Of a DNA stretch of 64,000 nt, positions 44,208 through 53,666 are shown piece by piece (the stretch's first letter is position 1; each line of letters starts with the position of its first letter). The position numbers and the translations under genes are program-made. Where the stretch lies: the NCBI GenBank assembly GCA_910587295.1, contig CAJULP010000096.1:1-64000 (forward strand), in the 5' to 3' direction. The notes beneath the pieces were generated by a model. It ran no database searches, was not told the DNA's origin, and saw only the letters and a list, made by a program, of their open reading frames with translations. Source of the DNA: an uncultured Lachnospiraceae bacterium. GTDB lineage: Bacteria > Bacillota > Clostridia > Lachnospirales > Lachnospiraceae.

Positions 44208-45902
44208 ATGAAGAGAAAAACGATCATTACAAGAATTACGGCAATTGGCCTTGCGGCAATCATGCTTCTTGGCGGCTGTGGATCTTCCGGGAATGGCGGA
44301 TCCGGGGATACACAAGGCACAGACGGGGGTAGCGCAGCCACGGAAACAGGTGGGGAAGACGGACAGGTCACCTTGACCGTGGCGGTTCAGGTGAACGATA
44401 AGGGGGAATATTCGGATGCGAACTACGCCATCAGATGGATACAGGAGCAGACAGGGGTAAACTTTGAGTTTGTAAGTCTTCCAAGCGATGGGGCGGAGGC
44501 AGAGACTAAGCTGACACTGATGCTGGCAAGCGACTCCTATCCGGATGTGATCTGCTATGCGCTGGATAAGCATAAGATGGTGAAATTTGGGGAAGAGGGA
44601 ATCTTTGTACCTCTAAACGATTTATATGAGCAGTATGGCGATAATATGAAGACCTTCTTTGAAGACAGACCGTTATATGCCCAGAATGCATATGCGCCGG
44701 ATGGTAATATTTATGGGTTTCCCATTGCCAATGAATGTTACCACTGTACGGCATATCCCAAGCTTTGGTACAACTCTGAATGGCTGGAAAGCCTGAACCT
44801 GACTGAGCCTACGACCACGGAAGAATTAAAAGAGGTTCTGATGGCAGTGCGCGACAGTGACTACAACGGGAATGGGAACGCAGATGAGATTGTCCTTACG
44901 GGAAGCCCCAAGTGGGATTGCCAGATTGAATGGTGGCTGATGAACTCTTTTGTTCCCTGCGACAAGACAACTCTTTCCTATGCAAAAGACGGAAAAGTAA
45001 TTTTTGCCTGCAATACGGATGAGTTTAAGCAGGGCCTTGCTTATATGCATGATCTGTTTGAAAATGGCCTGATCGATCCCACCGCCTTTTCACAGACATC
45101 TGACCAGATGCAGCAGGTTGTCCGTTCCGATGAGAAAAAGGTGTTTGCATATGCCGCTGATCACTTTGGAATGGGGATCGATCTGGAAAATGAACATTTA
45201 AATTCCGTGATCGCCGCACTGCCGCCTGTAGAGGGGCCTACCGGTGCAAGATATCAGCTTCATAATGATTATGTAGACCAAAGTTCTCAGTATTCCTGGT
45301 TTATCACTGACAAGTGCAAAAATCCGGAAGCGGCTTTTAAAGTAGGGGATTTCCTGATGGGTGATGAGAGCACTATGGTACAGCAGTATGGAGAGAAGGA
45401 CAAAAATTGGGGCGAACTTGATGAGCCTACAGCTTCTATCATGGAAGGGGTAGACGCCGTTTACTGGATCACGCCCGGATTTACATCCAATGAAAATGAT
45501 GAGTACAACAAAAATACATGGTGGACGCAGCTTTACAACAATAGGGCAGAGTTCCGTGCGGCAATGTCACCGCTTCCGGCGGCTGAGGATATGTATAAGC
45601 CGGAATCTTACGAGGCAAGGTTGTTTGAAGAGACTGCTAAGGTAGATGATTATTTCTATCCTGAGTACCTTCCTAAGAAAATTTTCTTAGAAGATTCTGA
45701 TGAATCCGACCGTTTTAATACTATACAGGTTTCACTGCAGGAGTATGTAAAGACTTCCATGGCGCAGTTTATCACCGGCGAGATGGATCTTGAAAAGGAT
45801 TGGGATTCCTATGTGAGCACGATAGAGGGATATGATGTGGCAACTTATGTCCAGCTTTACCAAAAAGCGTTTGATTCTTATAATAGTGTTGCAAACAAAT
45901 AA
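44208..45902 (+). CDS. ABC transporter extracellular solute-binding lipoprotein (second importer)
   Basis: 564 residues. Signal peptide with lipobox MLLGGC, lipid-anchored Cys25, then a Gly/Ser/Thr-rich linker and a large solute-binding fold (VNFEFVSLPSDGAEAETKLT, GNIYGFPIANECYHCTAYPK). AAAGGAGAGG ribosome binding site. As with the first importer, no ATPase is encoded. A membrane AraC regulator follows, as in YesM/YtcP-type loci for plant-polysaccharide oligomers. Substrate unknown; the glycosidases downstream suggest fucosyl-, galactosyl- or mannosyl-oligosaccharides. Confidence 0.88.
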   Translation: MKRKTIITRITAIGLAAIMLLGGCGSSGNGGSGDTQGTDGGSAATETGGEDGQVTLTVAVQVNDKGEYSDANYAIRWIQEQTGVNFEFVSLPSDGAEAETKLTLMLASDSYPDVICYALDKHKMVKFGEEGIFVPLNDLYEQYGDNMKTFFEDRPLYAQNAYAPDGNIYGFPIANECYHCTAYPKLWYNSEWLESLNLTEPTTTEELKEVLMAVRDSDYNGNGNADEIVLTGSPKWDCQIEWWLMNSFVPCDKTTLSYAKDGKVIFACNTDEFKQGLAYMHDLFENGLIDPTAFSQTSDQMQQVVRSDEKKVFAYAADHFGMGIDLENEHLNSVIAALPPVEGPTGARYQLHNDYVDQSSQYSWFITDKCKNPEAAFKVGDFLMGDESTMVQQYGEKDKNWGELDEPTASIMEGVDAVYWITPGFTSNENDEYNKNTWWTQLYNNRAEFRAAMSPLPAAEDMYKPESYEARLFEETAKVDDYFYPEYLPKKIFLEDSDESDRFNTIQVSLQEYVKTSMAQFITGEMDLEKDWDSYVSTIEGYDVATYVQLYQKAFDSYNSVANK

Positions 45903-45922
45903 AAACTGAAATGGGGATGAGA

Positions 45923-45960
45923 GCGCATACCGTCCGGGCATGCGCCCTTGTCTTGTTTTG
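45923..45960 (+). terminator. Weak terminator after the second importer
   Basis: GCGCAT (45923-45928) and ATGCGC (45940-45945) form a short stem followed by CCTTGTCTTGTTTTG. Possibly attenuating rather than full. Confidence 0.4.
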
Positions 45961-45981
45961 GCAGGTAATTGTTAGTATAAT
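45953..45981 (+). promoter_or_regulatory. Promoter of the AraC-type regulator gene
   Basis: TTGTTT at 45953-45958 and TATAAT at 45976-45981, 17-base spacer. Confidence 0.6.
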
Positions 45982-46050
45982 TAAGAAAAATGTCCGGTAA
46001 AGGCAGATTCGGGCAGAAGGGATAAAGGCACCGGGAGCGTGCAAAATGGT

Positions 46051-48339
46051 ATGTTTATGAAATATAAGAAGGTTTATGCCCGGCTGATCATTTCTTATTT
46101 GATCATTTTTACGATTCCTCTTATGATAGATGTTTATGTTTTGGAGAACATTGCCGCATCCACACAGGAAAATATCTGTCAAAATGTGCTGGTGAACTTA
46201 AACCATGCCAGAGAAACGGTGGACGATAATTTTGAGGAGATTGATACGATCGTTCAGAACCTGACCAGTAACAGCACCATCCGCCATATTGCCTTATTAA
46301 TGGATGAAAAACAAAAGTACATAGAGATTTCCCGGCTGTTGTCTGCCCAGGATTATATGAAAGCCATGCGTACCCAGAGTTTTGTGGAGGAGTACTATCT
46401 GTTTTTAAACGATACTAAAATGGTGATCAGCTCGGACCATATTTTTCAGGATGATGATTCAGCCCGGTATGCATTCCGCTATGACGGGATGGAATGGGAG
46501 GAATGGATGGAGGAAATGAGCCGGCAATATGCAGGGTATATTTTTCCGGAGGCAGAAACAAAGCTGAACGCAAGCACGGCGGATAGAATCTTGTATGTGC
46601 ATTCTATGGTCACCAGCGCAGGGTTAAAAGGAAACTTTGTGTTTCCTATTAAAAGCGAGATCATTAAAAATCTGTTGTCGGATACCTATGTTTCCGGGGC
46701 AGGCTGGGCATATGTGATGGATAAAGACGGAAATGTGCTGCTTACCATACCCTCAGAAACAGGGGAATTTGAACTAGTGCCGGAAGAACACCTTTCCGCA
46801 AGGGAAGAGATCAAGGAAGTGAAAATGAACGGCAGGGCAGCAGAGATCATCAGGACGGTCTCTGACGAGAGGGGGCTTACTTATGTGGCCGTATTGCCAA
46901 AGGAGTATATCACCGTACAGATCAGTCAGGCACAAAAGAGGATCATACAGCTGATGCTGGTGGTCCTGGTGCTGGGGATAGCAAGTATTTTCGGGGTGTC
47001 CTGGTACCGCGGACGGAAGATCGATCATATCCTGCAGATGTTGTTTCAGACAAAGGACGGTGAAGCGGAAGGGCCTAAGGGGGATGAGATGGCATATATC
47101 TCTCAATCCTTAAAACAACTGATTGAGAATAATTCCGATTTGAAGGATGATATCAGAAAGCAGGAACCGGTCATCAGGAACCTTCTTGCGGAGCGTCTTT
47201 TACGGGGCGGAATAGTGGACAAGGATTTGAGCAGGTATGGCATCCATCTGGCAGGACGTGTAAGCTTCGTGATCGCTTATCAGATTGAGGAACAGCCATC
47301 AGAGGAAATGGAGGTAGGCACAGGGGAAGCGATTGTGTATAAGCAGGTTCTTCTCAGGAAGCTGGAAGATATCCTTTGCGGGGAGCAATATGCGTGTGAT
47401 ATGGATATCAAAGGCGGGGCGGTGATCTGTGTCCTGAGGGAGGGGAAAGACTACCAAAAAGAAAAGCTGAACCTTTCTCTGGAAAAGCTGTGTGTCGAAT
47501 TTTGGGAAAAAGATGGGATCAAAGTCAGGATGGCAGTGGGGAATACCTGCAAGGATGTGGAAAAGATCAGCAGATCCTATGACCAGATTTACGAAATGCT
47601 GCAATATGGATTTGTTTCTGATAAAAATGTGCTTTTTTATGAGGACTATCTGGAGAGCAAGGACTATTATTATTTTCCGGTGACATTGGAGGAGCGGCTG
47701 GTCAATGCGGTTCGGACGGGAAATATGGAAAGCATGCATGAGCAGCTTAGAGAAGTCTATCAGGTCAATGTGCTGGAACGGGATATCAGCCCTTCCATGA
47801 TGCATTTTTTGGTGAACGATCTGCAGTGTACGGTCTTTAAGGCATTGCATAGTCTGCATGACCATGTGGAAATCGATGAGAAGGAAATATCTGCCCGGTT
47901 GGAGCAGTTGAACTGGGAAAATGATATATTGCTTCGCTTTAACAGGATCAACCAGATCTTTAAATATATTTGTGAAAAAGTCCAGTCACAGACCAATGCG
48001 AGCAATATCAGACAGAGGGCGGATATTGAACGGTATATTCAGGAGAATTACCGGAATAACGACCTGGGGCTTATGAAGATCGCAGATGATTTCGGGTACG
48101 CAAGTACTTATTTTTCCAAGTTGTTTAAGGAATTGTTCCATGAAAACTTTGTTAATTATCTGGAGAAGGTCAGGGTGGAAAAAGCCTGTAGACTGCTGGA
48201 ACAAGGAGTCAGGATGGAAGATATTGCGGTGCAGGTGGGGTACAACAGTGTTTATGTGCTGCGCAGCGCATTCAAGCGGATCAAGGGGATGACGCCCAAC
48301 GATTACCGGAAAATATCCTTGGGGGGGGGTAAAGGCTGA
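46051..48339 (+). CDS. Membrane-bound AraC-family regulator with extracellular sensor region
   Basis: About 762 residues. Two membrane helices (about residues 11-33 and 295-318) enclose an extracellular Cache-like sensing region; a cytosolic region of weak GGDEF-like character (400-560) and two C-terminal AraC HTH motifs follow: LMKIADDFGYASTYFSKLFK and MEDIAVQVGYNSVYVLRSAF, closing with GMTPNDYRK. This is the one-component form common beside Lpl/Ytc importers and glycosidases in Clostridia; it probably activates the upstream importer. Start ambiguous: GTG 46039, ATG 46051 or ATG 46057. A run of nine G near the end is a possible slippage site. Confidence 0.85.
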   Translation: MFMKYKKVYARLIISYLIIFTIPLMIDVYVLENIAASTQENICQNVLVNLNHARETVDDNFEEIDTIVQNLTSNSTIRHIALLMDEKQKYIEISRLLSAQDYMKAMRTQSFVEEYYLFLNDTKMVISSDHIFQDDDSARYAFRYDGMEWEEWMEEMSRQYAGYIFPEAETKLNASTADRILYVHSMVTSAGLKGNFVFPIKSEIIKNLLSDTYVSGAGWAYVMDKDGNVLLTIPSETGEFELVPEEHLSAREEIKEVKMNGRAAEIIRTVSDERGLTYVAVLPKEYITVQISQAQKRIIQLMLVVLVLGIASIFGVSWYRGRKIDHILQMLFQTKDGEAEGPKGDEMAYISQSLKQLIENNSDLKDDIRKQEPVIRNLLAERLLRGGIVDKDLSRYGIHLAGRVSFVIAYQIEEQPSEEMEVGTGEAIVYKQVLLRKLEDILCGEQYACDMDIKGGAVICVLREGKDYQKEKLNLSLEKLCVEFWEKDGIKVRMAVGNTCKDVEKISRSYDQIYEMLQYGFVSDKNVLFYEDYLESKDYYYFPVTLEERLVNAVRTGNMESMHEQLREVYQVNVLERDISPSMMHFLVNDLQCTVFKALHSLHDHVEIDEKEISARLEQLNWENDILLRFNRINQIFKYICEKVQSQTNASNIRQRADIERYIQENYRNNDLGLMKIADDFGYASTYFSKLFKELFHENFVNYLEKVRVEKACRLLEQGVRMEDIAVQVGYNSVYVLRSAFKRIKGMTPNDYRKISLGGGKG

Positions 48340-48393
48340 CAGACAGCGCTTTTCGCCTGCAGGAATGGGCAGGCTGACAGAAAGGGGATTAAA

Positions 48394-49122
48394 ATGGAAA
48401 ATGGAGCTATTGGATATACTTACGAGGAATGGCAGTTTGAGGGGCGCAGGGCAGTGCTTGTAAAACCCGACTGCGGGGCAAACGGGAAATGGGCGGTCTA
48501 TACGGAATATTTCTGGGCATTTCCCGATACGGCAATAGAGCTGTTAAAAAGGGGCTGGCATGTGGCTTATCTGGAAAACAGTAACCGATGGGGACTGGAA
48601 GCAGACCAGGAGGCAAGACACCGCTTTTGCGTTTATCTGCAGGAAACATATGGGCTTGCCGGCAAGTGCGTTCCAATCGGGATGAGCTGCGGCGGGCTCC
48701 ATGCGGTCAAATATGCCGGGATGTACCCGGAGGATATTGCCATGCTTTATCTGGATGCGCCTGTGCTGAACCTGCTTAGCTGTCCTATGAAATTTGGGAA
48801 AGGGGAAGCGAAGCCGGAATGGGTAACGGAATGTCTGGACGCCCTTAAGATGACGGAATCTGATATGATCAGTTACCGTGGGCATCCAATGGATTATATA
48901 CCAGGACTGGTGGAAAACAAGATTCCGGTACTGATGCTTTATGGTGATGAGGATGAGGAGGTTTACTATGACGAAAATGGCCTTTTATTGGAAAAAGCAT
49001 ACCGGAAGGCGGGGGGTCCCATCCAGGTAATTTGCAAAGAGGGATGCGGGCATCATCCCCATGGCCTGGAAGACCCGGCTGTAGCGGCGGATCTGATTGA
49101 AAAGCTTTATGGAGAGGGATAA
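48394..49122 (+). CDS. Alpha/beta hydrolase
   Basis: 242 residues. Nucleophile elbow G-M-S-C-G-G (PIGMSCGGLHAV), acid in LMLYGDEDEEV and His in EGCGHHPHGLE give a complete triad. No signal peptide. Size and motifs fit a carbohydrate esterase or general serine esterase such as those that remove acetyl groups from imported sugars. Three bases separate its stop from the next start, so the two are translationally coupled. Confidence 0.82.
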   Translation: MENGAIGYTYEEWQFEGRRAVLVKPDCGANGKWAVYTEYFWAFPDTAIELLKRGWHVAYLENSNRWGLEADQEARHRFCVYLQETYGLAGKCVPIGMSCGGLHAVKYAGMYPEDIAMLYLDAPVLNLLSCPMKFGKGEAKPEWVTECLDALKMTESDMISYRGHPMDYIPGLVENKIPVLMLYGDEDEEVYYDENGLLLEKAYRKAGGPIQVICKEGCGHHPHGLEDPAVAADLIEKLYGEG

Positions 49123-49124
49123 GG

Positions 49125-50498
49125 ATGGACATAGGTTCTTGCAGGGGGAAGATTTTCGGAAGACACTGGATGGGCGTCATGCTTTTTCTTTTGCTTCTGC
49201 TGGTATATGTCCTTACCGGCTGCGGCCAGCGCATTCGGCAGGCAGACAGGGAAACGGTCGGTGAGTCAGGTAGAGGAAAAGGGGAAGAACAGGACCGGGA
49301 ACAGGAGGTAGAGCTGGTCTTTATCCACAATAATCCCTGCGAAGCCTGCGATGAGGAAGGGAGCTTCCGTGAAGTACTTGATGAAATCTTTTCAGATGGG
49401 GGCTGGCAGGATATTTTTGAGATCCGGTCTTACTATGCTTATCAGGAGGATGGCCGGAAGCTGGCGGGCCAGGCGGCGGAGTATTTCGGGCTTTCGGAAG
49501 AAGAGATTAGATATCCCATGGTGATTGCCGGGAATCGGTGTTTTTTAGGATATGATCAGATCATGGAAGAATTGGGAGGAGCATTGCCAGCCATAGCGGA
49601 AACCAAGGAGGAACTTTTCGTGCCTTTTGAAGAAAACGGCAGATCAGGCGGACAGGAGCGGAATAATTCCGGAGGGATGGTATTTGACGCTGGGGAGGAT
49701 GTGATCCATCTTTTATACTTCCACACGGAAATCTGTCCTAAATGTGAGAAAGCGGAAGCGTATTTAGGGCAGCTTCCGAAGCAGGTGGAGGCAAGCGGAA
49801 AGGAATATCCTGTTGTGGTCACCACATTGTCGGTAGCGGAGGATAAGAATGCGCTTTTGTTCTTTTCTCTGATTGCGGCTCTTCCTAAGGGCTGCCTGCG
49901 GTACGGGCTTGGGTTTCTGACCGGAAAATTTTTGGCTTATGTGCTTTTGGGACTGGCAGCCGCCGGGGCAATTTCGTTCATCCCCTTTGAGACCTTTGTC
50001 ATATTTAGGAAAGGACTTAATGCGGTCCTTTTGGCCGCATGTCTTTTTTTGGCATACGGGAATTTCAGAGATTGCTTTTATGCATTTCGGGGAGAGTATG
50101 GAAAGATCAAAATGCAGCTTCCGGGGAAGCTGCGCAAATGGAATGATAAATTGGTCAAGAAGATGGCAGGGAACAGCGGGAGGAAAGCGTTTTTGCTTTT
50201 AGTCTTTGGCGGCGGCATGGTCATTGCCCTTGGAGAATTTTTTTGCACCGGTCAGATTTATCTGGCCTCTATCCTGCAGTGGATGCAAAGTGCTCAAAAC
50301 AGCGGTGTTCCAGTGACGGCATTGGTGCTCTATTCCGCAGCGCTGTGCCTGCCGGCTTTTATATTACTGGTTTTGATCGTCCGGGGTAGGAGCGCGCTTT
50401 TTCTTGTGGATAGGAATCTTAAGGGAATGCCACTGGTGAAGCTTTGCAACGGGATATTGTTTGTGGTGTTTGCGGTAATCGCATTGGCTTCTATGTAG
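49125..50498 (+). CDS. Lipoprotein with two thioredoxin-like CxxC regions and a CcdA/DsbD-like membrane domain
   Basis: 457 residues. A hydrophobic leader ends in a lipobox LTGC (Cys33). Two thioredoxin-like segments carry NNPCEAC (C72, C75) and EICPKC (C204, C207). From about 240 six hydrophobic segments resemble the CcdA/DsbD electron-transfer domain. The second thioredoxin fold appears cut short: TLSVAEDKN runs straight into membrane helix ALLFFSLIAAL, and the NPC motif expected in the first membrane helix of this domain is missing. An in-frame internal deletion is a likely explanation. If active it would pass electrons across the membrane to extracellular disulfides. Confidence 0.6.
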   Translation: MDIGSCRGKIFGRHWMGVMLFLLLLLVYVLTGCGQRIRQADRETVGESGRGKGEEQDREQEVELVFIHNNPCEACDEEGSFREVLDEIFSDGGWQDIFEIRSYYAYQEDGRKLAGQAAEYFGLSEEEIRYPMVIAGNRCFLGYDQIMEELGGALPAIAETKEELFVPFEENGRSGGQERNNSGGMVFDAGEDVIHLLYFHTEICPKCEKAEAYLGQLPKQVEASGKEYPVVVTTLSVAEDKNALLFFSLIAALPKGCLRYGLGFLTGKFLAYVLLGLAAAGAISFIPFETFVIFRKGLNAVLLAACLFLAYGNFRDCFYAFRGEYGKIKMQLPGKLRKWNDKLVKKMAGNSGRKAFLLLVFGGGMVIALGEFFCTGQIYLASILQWMQSAQNSGVPVTALVLYSAALCLPAFILLVLIVRGRSALFLVDRNLKGMPLVKLCNGILFVVFAVIALASM

Positions 50499-50528
50499 GA
50501 TGTGAGAACGGGAACGGCAAAATGCGTA

Positions 50529-50568
50529 AGAAAAAGTGCGCAGGTTACAAAACCGGTGCACTTTTTCT
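50529..50568 (+). terminator. Terminator after the thioredoxin/CcdA-like gene
   Basis: AGAAAAAGTGC (50529-50539) and GCACTTTTTCT (50558-50568) form an 11-base stem with U-rich 3' arm. Confidence 0.75.
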
Positions 50569-50685
50569 AAGTTTAAAGTGATGAATATAAAGTTTGTAAC
50601 ATGCTGAAATAAATGAGCAGAAATAGAATTCCGGACATGATACGAAATAAACGCTTTGAGATAAAGTTAAATATTGTGACAGCGT

Positions 50686-50991
50686 TTATTGTGGAAGCAT
50701 TTCGTTTTGTTTTAAGATTTCAATGACTGTTTCCATTTCATCCTGAAGTATATGGATGCTTTTTTGGGTACTGATTTTAAAAGCTTTCACTTCAAACTGA
50801 AGTTTTTCCAAATTCCTTGCATTACGGTCAATTTTTAGTTCCATGATATCCAGGCGTCCATTAATGGATTCAAATCGTTTATCGATGGATTCGAATCGTT
50901 TATCAATGGATTCAAATCGTTTATCAATAGATTCAAATTTGTCATCAAATAGATGGCTGATTGCCTGCAGGTCATCTTTGGTTAATGTCAT
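50686..50991 (-). CDS. Small repetitive coiled-coil protein
   Basis: 101 residues, almost entirely helical. After MTLTKDDLQAISHLFDDK a seven-residue unit F-E-S-I-D-K-R is repeated four times, then a heptad coiled coil with LDIMELKIDRNARNLEKLQF. AAAGGAGG box eight bases before the ATG supports a real gene. Similar small proteins occur near phage or restriction genes and as stand-alone proteins; no function known. No export signal. Confidence 0.75.
   Translation of the reverse strand: MTLTKDDLQAISHLFDDKFESIDKRFESIDKRFESIDKRFESINGRLDIMELKIDRNARNLEKLQFEVKAFKISTQKSIHILQDEMETVIEILKQNEMLPQ
50864..50947 (-). repeat. 21-base tandem repeat within the coiled-coil gene
   Basis: Four near-identical 21-base units (50864-50884, 50885-50905, 50906-50926, 50927-50947, the last diverged), each encoding one heptad. 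In-frame unit length means copy number can change without breaking the gene. Confidence 0.85.
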
Positions 50992-51422
50992 TTCGGATTC
51001 CTCCTTTCTGGGATTTTTAAATCATACAAAAATTTAACAGAGTTTCATCACCTGCATGTTACTATATGTGGCTGAATCGAGTAATAAAAGCATAGATAGT
51101 AAGCCGGGTGGAAAAACTGCGAGAAAATACTTGCAGTAAAATAGGTAATAAAGCAGATGTTTCTTAGAATTTTTGTATGCTTGTTCAGTATAGCAAATAT
51201 ATAGTTGATGTGTCAATACCTAATAAGTTATAACGTGATAATAGATTGACGGACAGGGATATAATTTTCGGTACAGATAATAAATATAATACCCCGCCAC
51301 AAAAATCCTTCCGTAGCAAAAAGCAAAAAAACGCCCAAATCAGAAGAATATATTCTGTTCAATGTGCTAATTTTTTTGTAAAATTTGTAGAAACAAATAT
51401 ATGACATGGTGAGGTAGCGCAT
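50992..51422. other. AT-rich intergenic region
   Basis: About 430 bases without a convincing gene. The right end holds a possible promoter of the GH95-like gene (TAAAAT at 51379-51384 with a weak -35). I see no repeat, RNA or transposon remnant here. Confidence 0.5.
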
Positions 51423-53621
51423 ATGAAAAGCAAAATGATTTTAGACAGGATTCCCTATCAGTTTTGCGAGGGCCCCTTTTGGGGAAACGGGAAGATGGGA
51501 ACGGTGTTGTATATCCGGAACGGCAGGCTGTGCGTATCAATTGACCATGTTGGTTTATGGGAACTTCGAGAGACGTTGCCGGATGAGCCAAAGGCGTCAT
51601 TTTCTCAGATCCTTCAGAATAAGGAAGCGTATTTGAAAGGGAATCCGGAATATGTGGTGGACACCAATATATTTGAGAACGACATTGGAAGGACGCGGCT
51701 TCCTGCCCTTGCGGTGGAACTGGAGCTTCCGGGAACGGTGGCGTCTTTTTATGCGGAGACTGACTTAGCAACGGCGAAAACCCGAATCAAGTTAGAGTTT
51801 ACAGACGGCAGGAAGGCAGAAAGCCTTGTATGGCTGGATTCCCATGTGAACATACTGGGCATGGAACTTGCCGGAACGGAGGGGAAAGAGCTTACGGTCC
51901 ATGGGAAGGGATGGGATCTGGAATCTCCGCGGCTTCAGACTCTTAAAAACTGGAATTATGACCCCTGTGTCCAGGAACAGGAAAAGGATGGGTTTACCGT
52001 GATCCAACATTTTGGCAACGAGATGTCCGCTGTGCTGTGCGGATGCCAGGAGGTTACGGAAAAAGGGCTGTTTTTGGCGGTAGGGATTGAAACTGCCCAT
52101 CGGTCAAAGGAAAAGACACTGGCCGAAGAAGGCAGGAAGCTTGCTCATACCTATGTCAGGGAAAAGGATACTTTTTTGGCGGAGCATGAAAAGGACTGGG
52201 CTGCTTACTGGAACGGATTTAACATAACGGTGCCCAATCAAAGGCTGCAGGAAGCTTTTGAGCAGGAGATGTATAAGCTTTACTGTAATGAAAGGGAGCA
52301 TTCTTCCCCTGTTACGCTGCAGGGGGTGTGGAATCCGGATAACAGGATGCCGGCCTGGTACGGGGATCTGCATAATGACTTAAATGTTCAGTCCTGCTAT
52401 TGGCCTGCATACAAGACGGGTAATGTGAAGCTGGTACGCTCTTATATTGATTATTACACTAAGGCGATGCCCCGGCTTATGGAGCGTGCGTGGAAACTTT
52501 TTGGGATCAGGGATGCTGTCCATGTACCGGTGATGATGGCGCCGGATGGAACCGGGGCGGCTTCGGAGTGGTGCTATTGGAACACCCTGCTTGGTCCGGA
52601 GTTGTTTGTGGCGGTTGACTTTACATGGTTTTATGAGTACAGTCGTGAGCAGGATACATTAAAGAATCAGATCTATCCTTTTATAGAAAAGGTGATCCAT
52701 CTTTATCAGGGGATTGCGATGGAAAAAGAAGATGGGTATTTACATATCCCCTTTACCACTTCCCCGGAGGTTGATCGGGATGGGCATATGCTGATGGCAG
52801 ATGATGCCACGTTCACTTTATCAAGCTTACATTATCTGTTAAGGAAAATGGCGGGGTATGCGGATCTGCTTGGCAAGGACGGGAGCGCATTCCTAAAATG
52901 GGAGAAGAAGCTTGCGCCGGTGAAAGTAAATGAAACAGGGTATCCGCTATACGCAGGGATCGACGTGTATGGTTCCCATCGTCATTTCTGCCAGATGTAC
53001 CCGATTTACCCGCTTTGTGAGGAAGCCCACAATGAAGTGGCAAACAATTCTTTGGATACGGCAGTCAATCAGGGTTTTTTGGAATATGCGGCATTTTCAT
53101 TCCCGTACATGGGAATTATGGCGGCAAGGTGCGGTAGAGGGAATATGTGCCGGACCATGCTGGAGATCTATTGCATGGTGTTCCGGTCACGCAATTCCTT
53201 TACCGTTAACGGAGATCCTTATCAAAACGGGGTGCTTAGGATATCCGGTACCAATGCAGGGGAAAGCTCCGATGCCTTTACGTTGGAGTCGGGATTTTTT
53301 GTTCCAACTACGCTGTGTGAGATGTTCGTTCACCGGGCAGGGGCGGATGTATGGATGTTGATGGGGATACCGGACGAGTGGCGGGATTGCGGCTGCGAGG
53401 ATCTGGCAGTGGAAGGCGGGCACAGAATCTCCGTCTGGCAGGAGAATTATCAGATTTATAAGGTGATGATAAAAGCAGGCTGTCAAGAGACGTTGGTATT
53501 CCACTGGAAAGACAACACGCCTTTGAAACGGGTTTGGAGGAGCGGGGAGGCGGTCCGCTGCTTTACCGGGAAATGTGAAATTCCGGTATGTTCCGGAGAA
53601 GAATGGGTGTTGGAATTTTAG
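51423..53621 (+). CDS. GH95-like glycoside hydrolase
   Basis: 732 residues, no signal peptide. An N-terminal beta-sandwich (FWGNGKMGTVLYIRNGRLCV) is followed by an (alpha/alpha)6 barrel with DLHNDLNVQSCYWPAYKTGN, TSPEVDRDG and LESGFFVPTTLCEM, the general layout of GH95 alpha-L-fucosidases/galactosidases. In the region where GH95 fucosidases usually show N-x-N before the YW, this protein has N-D-L-N, so one catalytic-support position may differ. Intracellular location fits digestion of imported oligosaccharides. The HAD-SGNH and alpha-galactosidase genes follow on the same strand. Confidence 0.72.
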   Translation: MKSKMILDRIPYQFCEGPFWGNGKMGTVLYIRNGRLCVSIDHVGLWELRETLPDEPKASFSQILQNKEAYLKGNPEYVVDTNIFENDIGRTRLPALAVELELPGTVASFYAETDLATAKTRIKLEFTDGRKAESLVWLDSHVNILGMELAGTEGKELTVHGKGWDLESPRLQTLKNWNYDPCVQEQEKDGFTVIQHFGNEMSAVLCGCQEVTEKGLFLAVGIETAHRSKEKTLAEEGRKLAHTYVREKDTFLAEHEKDWAAYWNGFNITVPNQRLQEAFEQEMYKLYCNEREHSSPVTLQGVWNPDNRMPAWYGDLHNDLNVQSCYWPAYKTGNVKLVRSYIDYYTKAMPRLMERAWKLFGIRDAVHVPVMMAPDGTGAASEWCYWNTLLGPELFVAVDFTWFYEYSREQDTLKNQIYPFIEKVIHLYQGIAMEKEDGYLHIPFTTSPEVDRDGHMLMADDATFTLSSLHYLLRKMAGYADLLGKDGSAFLKWEKKLAPVKVNETGYPLYAGIDVYGSHRHFCQMYPIYPLCEEAHNEVANNSLDTAVNQGFLEYAAFSFPYMGIMAARCGRGNMCRTMLEIYCMVFRSRNSFTVNGDPYQNGVLRISGTNAGESSDAFTLESGFFVPTTLCEMFVHRAGADVWMLMGIPDEWRDCGCEDLAVEGGHRISVWQENYQIYKVMIKAGCQETLVFHWKDNTPLKRVWRSGEAVRCFTGKCEIPVCSGEEWVLEF

Positions 53622-53666
53622 GGTTTCATAATACGAGCCTGAAAAAGAAGCGTGGAGGGAAATGAT

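Noticed and set aside
50864..50947. CRISPR-like repeats
   Set aside because: Units are contiguous 21-base copies without spacers and lie inside a coding frame.
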